DNA of 64,000 bases from Minicystis rosea. Its GTDB lineage: Bacteria; Myxococcota_A; Polyangia; Polyangiales; Polyangiaceae. Both the position numbers and the translations under genes were made by a program. Positions 41,423 to 50,371 of this stretch are shown here, in pieces. Location of the stretch: contig CP016211.1 in NCBI GenBank assembly GCA_001931535.1, forward strand, positions 620,001 through 684,000, written 5' to 3'. The notes below the pieces were generated by a model. The model was not told where the DNA came from, did not search any database, and was given only the letters and a program-made list of their open reading frames with translations. Numbering within the stretch: the stretch's first letter is position 1; each line of letters begins with the position of its first letter.

Positions 41423-42313
41423 TCAGGCGCGCGGATGGGCGCGCTTGTAGGCGGCGCGGACGTGGTCGTCGGCGAGGTGCGTGTAGATCTCGGTGGTGGA
41501 GATGTCCGCGTGGCCGAGGAGGGCTTGCACGCTGCGGAGATCGGCGCCGCCTTCGAGGAGATGCGTGGCGAAGGAGTGCCGGAGCTTGTGCGGAGAGCTC
41601 GGCTTGCTCACGCCCACGCCGCGCGCGTAGATGCCGAGCGCTTTCCACACGGCTTGCCGCGTGAGCGCGCCACCGCGCGGGGAGAGGAAGAGCGTGGTCG
41701 AGGTGGCCGCGCGCGGGTGCTCGCCGCGCACTTCGAGGTACGCATCGAGCGCCTCGAGGGCGACCTCGCCGAGCGGCACGAGGCGGCGCTTCTGGCCTTT
41801 GCCGAAGGGCGCGACGAGACCCTTGGCGCGATCGACGTCGGCGAGCTTGAGGCTCACGACCTCGCTGACGCGCAGGCCGGCGGCGTACATCACTTGGAGG
41901 ATGGCGCGATCGCGCAGGCCACGAAATCCCGTGGCGTCCGGGGCGTCGAGGATGCGCTCGATCTCGGGGAGCGAGAGCACCTTGGGCAGCTTGCGGCCGA
42001 TGCGCGGGCGATCGACGAGCGTGCAGGGATCGGCTTCGATGGCGCGCTCACGCAGGAGGAAGCGAGCGAAGCCGCGCACCGCCGAGAGGTGTCGCGCGGC
42101 CGAGCGCGCGCCGAGGCCTTGCTTGCCGAGCGCGACCACGTACGTGGAGACGAGGGGGCCGTCGAGGCCTCGAGGCGAGTCGATGCCCTGCTCCTCGGCG
42201 TGCGCGCAGAGCTTCGCGAGATCGCGGGCGTAAGCCTCCACGCTGCGCGGCGAGAGCGCGCGCTCCACGCGGAGGTGGTCCAGATAGGCATCGACCCAGC
42301 CGTGGAGGTCCAC
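41423..42313 (-). CDS. xerD: Tyrosine recombinase XerD
   Basis: Resolves chromosome dimers at dif with XerC. The 296-residue protein has an N-terminal SAM-like domain (LSPRSVEAYARDLAKL) and the catalytic set R148 (AAGLRVSEV), K172 (FGKGQKRR), H242 and R245 (PHKLRHSFATHLL), H268 (LLGHADISTT) and Y277 (EIYTH). Length is normal. Not flanked by mobile-element features, so a housekeeping role is likely. Confidence 0.93.
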   Translation of the reverse strand: MDLHGWVDAYLDHLRVERALSPRSVEAYARDLAKLCAHAEEQGIDSPRGLDGPLVSTYVVALGKQGLGARSAARHLSAVRGFARFLLRERAIEADPCTLVDRPRIGRKLPKVLSLPEIERILDAPDATGFRGLRDRAILQVMYAAGLRVSEVVSLKLADVDRAKGLVAPFGKGQKRRLVPLGEVALEALDAYLEVRGEHPRAATSTTLFLSPRGGALTRQAVWKALGIYARGVGVSKPSSPHKLRHSFATHLLEGGADLRSVQALLGHADISTTEIYTHLADDHVRAAYKRAHPRA

Positions 42314-42489
42314 GGCTGGAGGCTACTCCCCGCGATCGACGATGGCCAAGATCACGCAGGTCGATCCCGCAGGTGATCGTGCGGCGCCCCTCACGGCGAA
42401 ATCGGGGGAGGACCCGACGGTGGGGCAGCGACCCTCCGTCCCGCAATGAACTCCTCGCGAATGGCTGGCTATCGAGTAAAAGGAGCCCG

Positions 42490-43356
42490 GTGCAGCCGTT
42501 CGAGGTCATCGAGCCGAAGACGGGTGAGTCGCCGCTCGTCGTCGAGGTCCCCCACGCCGGTCTGTGGATCGATCCGGAGGCGCTGGCCTACACGGTCGCG
42601 CCCGCACGCAGCATCGCGCGCGACGCGGATCTCTACGTCGACCAGCTCTGCCAGGACGCTCCGGCCGAAGGCGCGACGCTCCTGGTCGCGCACACGAGCC
42701 GCTTCGTGGTCGATCTCAACCGCAGCGAGATGGATCTCGACGCGGAGGCCGTCGAGGGCGGGGGGCGCGCGCCGTGTCCGCGCGGGCTCGTCTGGCGGCT
42801 CACGACCGATGGCGATCCCGTCATCGCCGCGCCCATCCCGCGCCGCGAGCTGGAGCGGCGGATGACGACCATCTATCGGCCGTATCACCGCACGCTCGAA
42901 GCGCTCCTCGAGCGAAAGCTCGCGCGCTTCGGGTTCGCGGTGCTCCTCTGCGCCCACTCGATGCCGAGCCAACCGCGGCCCACGCCGCCGGGCGGTGATT
43001 TCGGGCGGGCCGGTCCACCCTTCTATCGTGCGGATCTGGTGCCCGGCACACGGGGCCGGACCACCGCGATGGGGACGGTGATCGACCGGGTCGACGCCCA
43101 CGGGCGCTCGTTCGGGTGGACGATTCGCCACGACGACCCCTATCGCGGCGGATTTTCCACGGGATTTTACGGGAAACCGGCGCGCGGCGTGCACGCCGTG
43201 CAGATTGAAATTGCACGCAGGCTGTACATGGACGAGACCTCGTTGCGAATCGATCCCCAGGGCTTCCGAGCTGTGAGAGAATTCGCACGCACCCTTGCCG
43301 CGCGTCTCGCCTTCGTCGAATCCGATGCGCCCCTCCGCCAGCTCCGGCCCGCGTGA
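42490..43356 (+). CDS. N-formylglutamate amidohydrolase
   Basis: Hydrolyses N-formylglutamate to glutamate and formate in histidine degradation, or acts on related N-formyl amino acids. The GTG at 42490 follows AAAGGAG; earlier in-frame starts lack a site. The 288-residue protein has LVVEVPHAGLWIDPEAL (metal His), TSRFVVDLNRSEMDLD, LCAHSMPS and IRHDDPYRGGFSTGFYGKP. No other hut gene is nearby. Confidence 0.9.
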   Translation: MQPFEVIEPKTGESPLVVEVPHAGLWIDPEALAYTVAPARSIARDADLYVDQLCQDAPAEGATLLVAHTSRFVVDLNRSEMDLDAEAVEGGGRAPCPRGLVWRLTTDGDPVIAAPIPRRELERRMTTIYRPYHRTLEALLERKLARFGFAVLLCAHSMPSQPRPTPPGGDFGRAGPPFYRADLVPGTRGRTTAMGTVIDRVDAHGRSFGWTIRHDDPYRGGFSTGFYGKPARGVHAVQIEIARRLYMDETSLRIDPQGFRAVREFARTLAARLAFVESDAPLRQLRPA

Positions 43357-44758
43357 CGGTGTGCTGTCTCCTCGGGCCGACAACGACCAAGCGGAGGACG
43401 AGGCTCCGAGCGGTCTCAAGCCGCGCAGCCGAGCCACGTCGATGATCCGCAGGAGCACGCCCGCGCCTCGCATGCCCGAGGTCGGCGCGGAAGGTGCGGC
43501 CGCCGAGAGCGGCTCGCCGACCTCCGCGCCCGAGACCGGGGCCGCGCCCGAGACCGTCGATGCGAATGCGTCGCCGGACGAACCGCCCGAACGTGAAGCC
43601 GAAGCGGCGCCGGCCGAAGCGGAGAGCGCTGCAGGAGATCGCGATGCGGTCCGCGATCCCGATCCCTCGGATCCCTCCGAAGAGGCCGCGCCGGATGCGC
43701 CCGCGGATGATGCGACCTCCGCGGAGGCGGCGCCCGCTTCGGGAGAGACGCCGCCCACCGAGCGATCGGCCGGTGAGCCCGATCGCGTGCGGATGATTCC
43801 GGCGCCGAGCCCTTCGGCTGCGCATCGCAGCCTCCTCGCCGATCCCACACAGCGCCCGCCCGATGCGGTGGTGTCGATCGACGCGCCGCCGAAGGCGACG
43901 AAGCCTCTGCTCGCGTCCGAGGCGTTGATGGAAGATCTCGCGCCGGTCGAGCCGGCGCGGCGCGATGCACGCATTTGGTGTGCGGCCTGCGGCGTGGCGT
44001 TCCTCTTGTTCGGGCTTCTGCCGCCCTTGGGGCTGCTTCCGGGCGCGATGGGAGCCGCGCTTCCCTGGCTCGTGACGGGCGCGATCGCGTTGGTCGCCGG
44101 TGTCGCGCGCGTGGCCTATCGGCAGCGGGCCGTGGCGATGGTGGTGCTCGGCCTGCTCACGGGGCTCGTGGCGTTGCATGGCAGCACGACGCTCGTGCGC
44201 GCCGACGGTGGCCCGGGTTGGGGGATGGCGCGGCTCTTCTCCGTGGTCGCGCTGACCGCGGCGCTCTTGTTCCGCGCGCGTTATCGCGCGTATGCGGGCG
44301 CGCGCATCTTCCTCGGGACGGCGCTCGCGATCAGCGTGCCCTTCGTGATCCACGTGGCGCTCGTGCTCGCCGGCGATGCGGGCTTCGGGCCGGCGCACGT
44401 GGGCGCGGTGCTCGTGCTGCTCGCCGTCGCGGCGACGCTGCTCGGGTTCATGGGCGCGGAGACGACGGGCGCAGGGCCGTATCTGGCGCCGGTCCTCGTG
44501 TCGACGTACGCGATCGAGCTGGCCACGCGCGGGCTCTCGGTGGTGGGCCTCTCGAGCGGGGTTTCGCCGCTGCTCGGGGTGATGGTGGGCGCGTCCGGGT
44601 TCGGTGCCGCGGCTGGGTTCACGGCGCTCGGGGTCTTTCAGATCCTGGCTTGGAAGTTCGCCGCCGATGCGCGGCGCATCGATCTCCATTCTCCGTTGAA
44701 AAAAACGCCGCCGCCCTCGGAGCACGATCCCTCGACGGAGTGGTCGACCCGCGGCTGA
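43325..44758 (+). CDS. Polytopic membrane protein with acidic N-terminal region
   Basis: The first about 215 residues are low complexity (Glu/Ala/Pro/Asp-rich), and the rest holds about six to seven transmembrane segments (ACGVAFLLFGLLPPLGLL, ALPWLVTGAIALVAGVARVA, LGLLTGLVALHGS, ILGTALAISVPFVIHVAL-like, AHVGAVLVLLAVAATLLGFM). The start is uncertain: 43325 overlaps the upstream gene by 32 bp; 43361 (GTG) and 43442 (ATG) are alternatives. No transporter motif is recognised. The acidic front may be cytoplasmic. Confidence 0.65.
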   Translation: MRPSASSGPRDGVLSPRADNDQAEDEAPSGLKPRSRATSMIRRSTPAPRMPEVGAEGAAAESGSPTSAPETGAAPETVDANASPDEPPEREAEAAPAEAESAAGDRDAVRDPDPSDPSEEAAPDAPADDATSAEAAPASGETPPTERSAGEPDRVRMIPAPSPSAAHRSLLADPTQRPPDAVVSIDAPPKATKPLLASEALMEDLAPVEPARRDARIWCAACGVAFLLFGLLPPLGLLPGAMGAALPWLVTGAIALVAGVARVAYRQRAVAMVVLGLLTGLVALHGSTTLVRADGGPGWGMARLFSVVALTAALLFRARYRAYAGARIFLGTALAISVPFVIHVALVLAGDAGFGPAHVGAVLVLLAVAATLLGFMGAETTGAGPYLAPVLVSTYAIELATRGLSVVGLSSGVSPLLGVMVGASGFGAAAGFTALGVFQILAWKFAADARRIDLHSPLKKTPPPSEHDPSTEWSTRG

Positions 44759-44880
44759 CGCGCGCGGTGATCGCAGCAGCGAGGCGAGCCGGCTCGGCCG
44801 TGTCGATGAGGCCCGTCCCGAATCTCGCATGCCGGGCCGCGCGGGCGCCGGATTCGCAGTAGATTGCGCGCGGAGAATTC

Positions 44881-46260
44881 ATGTCCACCTACGACTTCGA
44901 CCTCTTCACCATCGGCGCGGGATCGGGCGGCGTGGCCGCGAGCCGCAGGGCGGGATCGTACGGGGCGCGCGTCGCCATCTGCGAGGAGAGCCGGGTCGGC
45001 GGGACCTGCGTCATCCGCGGATGCGTGCCCAAGAAGCTGCTCGTGTACGGCGCGCACTTCCGCGACGAGTTCGAGGACTCGGCCGGCTTCGGGTGGACGA
45101 TCCCGGAGGCCCCGCGCTTCGACTGGGCGCAGCTCATCGCGGCCAAGAACCGCGAGATCGATCGGCTCAACGGCATCTACATCCGCCTCCTGCGCGACTC
45201 GGGCGTGACGCTGATCGAAGGGCGCGCGCGCGTGATCGACGGGCACACCGTCGAGGTCGCGGGCAAGCGCTACACGGCGCGCACCATCCTCGTCGCGACG
45301 GGCGGGCGGCCGGTGCTGCCCGAGGTGCGCGGCGTCGAGCACGCCCTCACGTCGAACGAAGCCCTCGAGCTCCCGTCGCTCCCGAAGCGCGCGGTGGTGG
45401 TGGGCGGCGGCTACATCGGCGTGGAGCTGGCCGGCGTCATGAACGCGCTCGGGTCGGAGGTGACCATGATCATCCGCGGCGACACGGTGCTGCGCGGCTT
45501 CGACGACGACGTGCGCGCCACGCTCACGGCCGAGCTGAAGAAGCGCGGGATCCGCATCCGCTGCGAGACGACGATCCGTGACATCGAGCGGCGCGCCGAT
45601 TCGTTCAGCTTGCTCACGCACGCCGACGAGACGTTCGAGTCCGACGTGGTGCTCTATGCCACGGGCCGCGCGCCCTACACGCGCGGGCTCGGCCTGGAAG
45701 AGGCGGGCGTGAAGCTCGATGCGCTGGGCGCGGTGGTGGTGGATCGGATGTCGCAGACCTCGGTGGAGAGCATCTACGCGGTCGGCGATTGCACGAACCG
45801 GAAGAACCTCACGCCCGTCGCGATCAACGAAGGGCGCGCGTTCGCGGAGACGCTCTTCAACAACCGGCCGATGTGGGTCGAGCACGAGCTGGTGCCCTCC
45901 GCCGTGTTCAGCCAACCGCCCGTCGGCACCGTGGGCCTCGCGGAGCACGAGGCGCGGGTGAAGTTCGGCAAGGTCGACGTGTACGTGACCAACTTCCGGC
46001 CGATGAAGCACACGCTGAGCGGGCGCGACGAGCGCACGATGATGAAGCTCGTGGTGGAACGCGCCACCGATCGCGTCGTGGGCGTGCACGTGGTGGGCGC
46101 GGACGCGCCGGAGATCGTGCAAGGGTTCGCCGTCGCGGTGCGGTGCGGCGCGACGAAGGCGCAGTTCGACACCACGGTGGGCATTCACCCGACGGCGGCC
46201 GAAGAGCTCGTGACGATGCGCGAGCGGCGGCCCGATCCGGTGGAGCAGAGCGCGGATTGA
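44881..46260 (+). CDS. gor: Glutathione reductase
   Basis: FAD- and NADPH-dependent disulfide reductase, 459 residues. It has the FAD site FTIGAGSGGVAASRRAGS, the redox-active disulfide C43/C48 (GGTCVIRGCVPKK), the NADPH-binding VVVGGGYIGVELAGV, the second FAD motif IYAVGDCTNRKNLTPVAI and the catalytic His in GIHPTAAEELV. The N-terminal CVIRGCVPKK form is typical of gor rather than lpd (CLNVGCIPSK). Soluble, cytoplasmic. Confidence 0.94.
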   Translation: MSTYDFDLFTIGAGSGGVAASRRAGSYGARVAICEESRVGGTCVIRGCVPKKLLVYGAHFRDEFEDSAGFGWTIPEAPRFDWAQLIAAKNREIDRLNGIYIRLLRDSGVTLIEGRARVIDGHTVEVAGKRYTARTILVATGGRPVLPEVRGVEHALTSNEALELPSLPKRAVVVGGGYIGVELAGVMNALGSEVTMIIRGDTVLRGFDDDVRATLTAELKKRGIRIRCETTIRDIERRADSFSLLTHADETFESDVVLYATGRAPYTRGLGLEEAGVKLDALGAVVVDRMSQTSVESIYAVGDCTNRKNLTPVAINEGRAFAETLFNNRPMWVEHELVPSAVFSQPPVGTVGLAEHEARVKFGKVDVYVTNFRPMKHTLSGRDERTMMKLVVERATDRVVGVHVVGADAPEIVQGFAVAVRCGATKAQFDTTVGIHPTAAEELVTMRERRPDPVEQSAD

Positions 46261-46296
46261 GAGGCGACGCGGTCGCTCGCGAGCGGCCGCGATCGT

Positions 46297-46354
46297 GATC
46301 ACGATGGGGCCGCAAGCGGCCCCAAACCCCAGCCGGACGAGCCGGCCTTGATCA
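46297..46354. repeat. Single copy of the 54-bp repeat between convergent genes
   Basis: A full repeat unit from GATCACGATGGGGCCGCAAG to CCTTGATCA, 36 bp after gor. The terminal TGATCA provides, on the minus strand, the stop of the IMPase/ARH fusion gene. It is near-identical to array units at 3.4 kb. Confidence 0.9.
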
Positions 46355-48208
46355 GGCAGAGCCGAGGGCGAGGAGCGCTTCGCCGAGGATCATCGCGTCC
46401 ACGGGCCACATCTCCGGTGGGCGCGGTTGCTTCGCGCCCACGGCGCGCATCGGGCGGCAGGTGATCACGGCGCTTCGCCAGCGCATGGGCACCGCGTCGC
46501 GGCCGTGCACGGCGCCGAGGAGCGCGCCGGCGATGGCGGCGTTGGTGTCGGTGTCGCCGCCGGCCATCACCGTGGCGATGACGCCTTCCTCCAACGAGGG
46601 CGCGTGGAGCAGTTGGTAGAACGCGTTCTGCAGCGCGATCTTCACCCAGCCTTGATGGACGTCGAAGCGCGCCGGCGGCTCGTGGACCGCGGCGTCGAGC
46701 ACCTCGATCACGGTGGGCTCGCCGCCGCGTGCGGCTTCGGCGCGTGCGGCGGACCATGCGCCTTCGGGATCGGCGCCGCCAATCGCGGCAACGATGGCTG
46801 TCACGAATGCAGCGCAGGACTCGCGGCACACGGGATGAGGATGCGTGAGCCCGCTGTCCGCGCGGGCCCACGCGGCCGCTTCGCGCGGGCGGCGCGCGCC
46901 GAGGATGCCGAGCGGCGAGGCGCGCATCAGCGAGCCGTTGGCTTGGCTCTCGTGACGCGCGACCTCCGCGACGATGGCGAGCCGCTCCGCGGGCGCCGTG
47001 GCCGCGGCGGGGCGGAGCGCGGCGATCGTGGTGCCGCCGATGTCGAATGGGCGCGACGTGAGCCAATGGACGTAGGCGTCGAGCGCGGCCGCGGGATCGT
47101 AGCCGCCGTACTTCGTGATCGAGCGCGCCAGCATGAGGGCCAGCTCCGAGTCGTCGGTGGGCTGGCCGGCGATGGTGTCCCAGGTGCCGCCGTCGACGAG
47201 ATCGCGGACGCCTCCCGGATGGCGCGAAACGATGCGGGCGGCGCTCTCGAACTCCACGCGCGATCCGAGCGCGTCGCCCGCGAGCTGGCCGAGGAGGCAG
47301 CCCTGCGCGCGGCGCAGCGCGGCCGTGTCGCGCGCGAGGCGATCGAGGCGCGGCCGCTCGAGCGCATAGGCCGGCGTGAGCGCGTGCGTGCCGCCGAGCA
47401 CCGCGTCCCACGGCTGCGCGGCGAGGGAGCGCACCAGCGCCGGCGCGCCGCCGAAGCAGCGGGCCGCGCGGCCGCGGCCTCGAGCATCGTAGGTGATGGG
47501 CGCGCCGTCCTGATCGACGAGCGCGCCGCCCGCGCCGCGAAGGAGCGCGTGCCCCGCCGCGAAGTCCCATGAAGAGACGCCCGCGAGCCCGGTCGCGGCC
47601 ACGCCTGCACCGGCGGCCACGAGCGCGAGGCGGTAGGCGATGCTGGGCATCGCGAGGTAGCGCGCCGACGTCGCGAAGGCGGTGATGCTCGCCGCGTTCG
47701 GCACCGGGCGGCGATCGGCGTCCTGCGAGACGATGATGATCGGACGCGCGAGCAACGTGATGTCCGTGAGATCGGTGCGCGCGACGATCCCGTTCCGCGT
47801 CACGGGGCCTTCGCCTTCGGCCCACGCGATGAGATCGCCTTCGTCGTCGGGGCACGCATACGCGTACACGACACCGAGCACGGGCTCGCCGTCGCGGAGC
47901 AGCGCGATCGAGACGGATGTGCCGCGGAAGCCTTTGAGGAAGGATGCGGTGCCGTCGTTGGGATCGACGATCCAGCGATGGGTGGGATCGGCGCCCTCGC
48001 GATCACCGAGCTCTTCCCCGAGGTAAGCGTAGGGCGTCACGCCGAGCAGCGCGTCGCGGATGATCGCTTCGGCCTCTGCGTCTGCGTCGGCGTGCGCGCC
48101 CGAGCCGCGCGGGCCGCCGGGCCGATGCAGCTCTTCGCGGAGGTGCGCGCCGGCCGCGCGCGCAGCGGCGATCGCGACTGCGAGATCCGTGGTGTAGCGG
48201 TTGCTCAT
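46352..48208 (-). CDS. Inositol monophosphatase / ADP-ribosylglycohydrolase fusion
   Basis: A 618-residue two-domain protein. Residues 1-about 260 are an IMPase-fold phosphatase: metal ligands E65/E66 (YLGEELGD), D82 and D85 in WIVDPNDGTASF, and D215 in SSWDFAAGHALL. Residues about 297-615 are an ADP-ribosylglycohydrolase domain: GCLLGQLAGDALGSRVEF, the metal-binding TDDSE (351-355) and GGDTDTNAAIAGALLGA (550-566). The first domain would remove a phosphate, the second an ADP-ribose. The open frame is continuous, with no stop between them. ATGA overlap with the upstream Cys-rich gene. Confidence 0.88.
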   Translation of the reverse strand: MSNRYTTDLAVAIAAARAAGAHLREELHRPGGPRGSGAHADADAEAEAIIRDALLGVTPYAYLGEELGDREGADPTHRWIVDPNDGTASFLKGFRGTSVSIALLRDGEPVLGVVYAYACPDDEGDLIAWAEGEGPVTRNGIVARTDLTDITLLARPIIIVSQDADRRPVPNAASITAFATSARYLAMPSIAYRLALVAAGAGVAATGLAGVSSWDFAAGHALLRGAGGALVDQDGAPITYDARGRGRAARCFGGAPALVRSLAAQPWDAVLGGTHALTPAYALERPRLDRLARDTAALRRAQGCLLGQLAGDALGSRVEFESAARIVSRHPGGVRDLVDGGTWDTIAGQPTDDSELALMLARSITKYGGYDPAAALDAYVHWLTSRPFDIGGTTIAALRPAAATAPAERLAIVAEVARHESQANGSLMRASPLGILGARRPREAAAWARADSGLTHPHPVCRESCAAFVTAIVAAIGGADPEGAWSAARAEAARGGEPTVIEVLDAAVHEPPARFDVHQGWVKIALQNAFYQLLHAPSLEEGVIATVMAGGDTDTNAAIAGALLGAVHGRDAVPMRWRSAVITCRPMRAVGAKQPRPPEMWPVDAMILGEALLALGSA

Positions 48209-48774
48209 GGAAGGTCTTCGATCTCGGTGTCACGGCGCGCGGCGCGCAGCTTGCGAAAGCGCTCGAAGGCGCGGCTCGCGTCGGCGGCGATGGCCTTGAT
48301 GGCCCGGAGATCGCCGCGCTCGCGCAGCTCGCCCTCGAGCTCGAGGCAGATGAAGCGGACGCAGATGTTGGGCCGATCGGCGACCGCGAGCGAGCAGCCC
48401 TCCGGTCCGCGAAACGAGCATCCGGCGTGATCTCCGCGTGGGGGGAGCAAGCGCGCGGGCGTGGTGCCCGCGAGGCGGAGCGCGGCGACCTCGTCGTCGG
48501 TGAAGACCTTGGTGGTCTCCGTGCCGCAGCAGTGTCCGCCGTTCCATCGGCCGTGCGGGAGCGGGTGGCCGCGGGCGCAACCGCTGCAAGATGCGACGCT
48601 CGCGAGCGCTGCGGAGAGCTTTTCGCGTAGGCGGCGGAGCTCTTCGGCGAGCGCGATCTCCTCCGCCGAAGCCGGCTCTTCCGCGGCGAAGCGACGGCGG
48701 AGCGCGGCGACCTCGTCGGCCCGCGATCGCGGGTGCCGGAGCCGATCGACGAGGTGACGGGCAGCGATGAGCAC
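48205..48774 (-). CDS. Cys-rich protein, YkgJ-like
   Basis: A 189-residue product from a GTG start (VLIAARHLVDRLRHPRSRAD). After a helical N-terminal part it has eight Cys: CSGCARG, GGHCCGTE, AGCSFRGPEGCSLA and RPNICVRFICLE. The CxxxxxxGCS...RPxxC...C arrangement resembles YkgJ-type zinc or iron-sulfur proteins. Its stop overlaps the ATG of the IMPase/ARH gene, so the two are coupled. Role unknown. Confidence 0.7.
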   Translation of the reverse strand: MLIAARHLVDRLRHPRSRADEVAALRRRFAAEEPASAEEIALAEELRRLREKLSAALASVASCSGCARGHPLPHGRWNGGHCCGTETTKVFTDDEVAALRLAGTTPARLLPPRGDHAGCSFRGPEGCSLAVADRPNICVRFICLELEGELRERGDLRAIKAIAADASRAFERFRKLRAARRDTEIEDLP

Positions 48775-48831
48775 GACCCAGGGTACCGCGCCGCCGGGGG
48801 ACGCGGTTAGGATCGCGCGCGGAGGTCGATC

Positions 48832-49653
48832 ATGCGTGAGGCGGGCGGGCGAGCAGGTCTGCTTTCGGCAGCCGTGTTTGCGCTTGGGGCGTGCGGAGGA
48901 ACCGTGGAAACGACGCCGACCGGCTCGGGCGGAAGCGGAGGCTCGGGCACGACTGCGAGCAGCACGAGCACGACGACCGCGACCAGCGCGAGCTCGAGCG
49001 CGTCGAGCTCCACGGGAGGAACGGCGACGTGCGAGTCCCTCGCCGAGGCGATCGCCGCCGTCATGCAGGGCACGGAGGCGTGCACCGCGGTCGTGCGGCT
49101 CGACTACGGATCGCACAGTGTCCTCGGCTTCGACGTGAAGTGCGCGCCGTATGCGGCGAGCAACGAAGAGAAGGCGCGCGCCACGGCGCAGGCGGACACG
49201 GGGCAGGGGCAGGCGGGCCAATCGATCGCGGGCGCGCAGCCCGAGGACGAATGGGTCTTTTGGCAAGGGGCTGGTGATTTCGGTGGATCCGCGGCCGTGT
49301 CTCGGCGCAATGGCACCTCCGTGTTCGGCGGCACGACGGTGTGGAGCGGCAAGGGTGAGATCACCTATCCGAAGGCGTGGAAGCCCGTGTCCGCCATCGG
49401 CCTCGGTTGCGGGCAGACGGGCCAAGAGCCCCCGCAGGCGCGGGGCTTCGATCTCGGTACCGGGCAGAAGCTCGCCGAGAGCGACGTGACCGCTGCGCTC
49501 GCGGTCGTCTGGAACACGGCCGTTCCCGCCGGGCTTCGTCAAAAGGGTTATGTGTTCGATGCGATGGTGCTGCTCTATCCGCGCACCGTGGGCGCGTTCG
49601 ATCCCACGACGGCCGAGTGGATCGTGCTCGTGAACTCCGGATGGCTCGAGTGA
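48832..49653 (+). CDS. Lipoprotein with Ser/Thr linker
   Basis: A 273-residue lipoprotein (lipobox VFALGACGG) with a long Ser/Thr linker (SSTSTTTATSASSSASSS). The mature domain has VRLDYGSHSVLGFDVKCA and AEWIVLVNSGWLE. No family is recognised. Stop and next start overlap (TGATG), coupling it to the Maf gene. Confidence 0.72.
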   Translation: MREAGGRAGLLSAAVFALGACGGTVETTPTGSGGSGGSGTTASSTSTTTATSASSSASSSTGGTATCESLAEAIAAVMQGTEACTAVVRLDYGSHSVLGFDVKCAPYAASNEEKARATAQADTGQGQAGQSIAGAQPEDEWVFWQGAGDFGGSAAVSRRNGTSVFGGTTVWSGKGEITYPKAWKPVSAIGLGCGQTGQEPPQARGFDLGTGQKLAESDVTAALAVVWNTAVPAGLRQKGYVFDAMVLLYPRTVGAFDPTTAEWIVLVNSGWLE

Positions 49654-50231
49654 TGCCCGACCTCGTCCTCGCCAGCACGTCGCGTTACCGAAGAGAGTTG
49701 CTCGCGCGGCTCGGTCTCCCGTTCCGCGCGGTCCCGCCCGCGTGCGACGAAGAGTCGCTCAAGGTGCCGGGCCTCGCGCCGATCGCGCTCGCGACCATGC
49801 TCGCCCGCGCCAAGGCCGAGAGCCTCCGCGCCGCCGAGCCGGGCGCGGTGATCATCGGATCGGACCAAATCGCGGCGCTCGGCGACGTCGTCCTCGGCAA
49901 GCCGGGCACCGTCGATCGCGCCGAGGCGCAGCTCGCCATGCTCGCTGGGCAAACGCACGTGCTCGTGACCGCGGTCGCCGTGGCCCACCCCGGTGGCCTC
50001 CTCGAGCACGTCGACGTCACCCGCTTGACCATGCGAGCGCTGCCGCCGGATCGGATTGCCCGGTACGTCGCGGCGGACATGCCGACCGACTGCGCCGGCT
50101 CGTACAAGCTGGAGGCGCGTGGGATCACACTGTTCTCCCGCATCGAATCGGAGGATCACTCCGCCATCACCGGGCTGCCGCTCATCGCGCTCTGCACGAT
50201 GCTCGCATCGCTCGGCTTTCCCGTGCCGTGA
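49653..50231 (+). CDS. Maf/YceF-type nucleotide pyrophosphatase
   Basis: A 192-residue house-cleaning enzyme that hydrolyses noncanonical nucleoside triphosphates. It has the opening LVLASTSRYRRELLARLGLP, the conserved AKAESL, IIGSDQIAALGDVVLGKPG and a late CAGSYKLEARGITLFSRIE. The D residue in SDQ and the E/K pattern match YceF-like members (7-methyl-GTP preference in E. coli). It has no membrane segment. Confidence 0.9.
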   Translation: MPDLVLASTSRYRRELLARLGLPFRAVPPACDEESLKVPGLAPIALATMLARAKAESLRAAEPGAVIIGSDQIAALGDVVLGKPGTVDRAEAQLAMLAGQTHVLVTAVAVAHPGGLLEHVDVTRLTMRALPPDRIARYVAADMPTDCAGSYKLEARGITLFSRIESEDHSAITGLPLIALCTMLASLGFPVP

Positions 50232-50371
50232 CGATGTGCGATCGTTCTCTCGCGGCGATCGCTCCTGCGCCGCGCCGTCGTCGGGGTGACGACGCCATGG
50301 CGGGAGCAAGCGGCCCACTTTCGGGTCGCTCGACCTTTGACGATAGCTTTGTTCCATCGAGGCCGAGGCCC

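Noticed and set aside
41423..42313. XerD-like recombinase as an integrase of a mobile island
   Set aside because: Standard length and motifs for XerD. No attachment-site duplication, tRNA or phage genes nearby.
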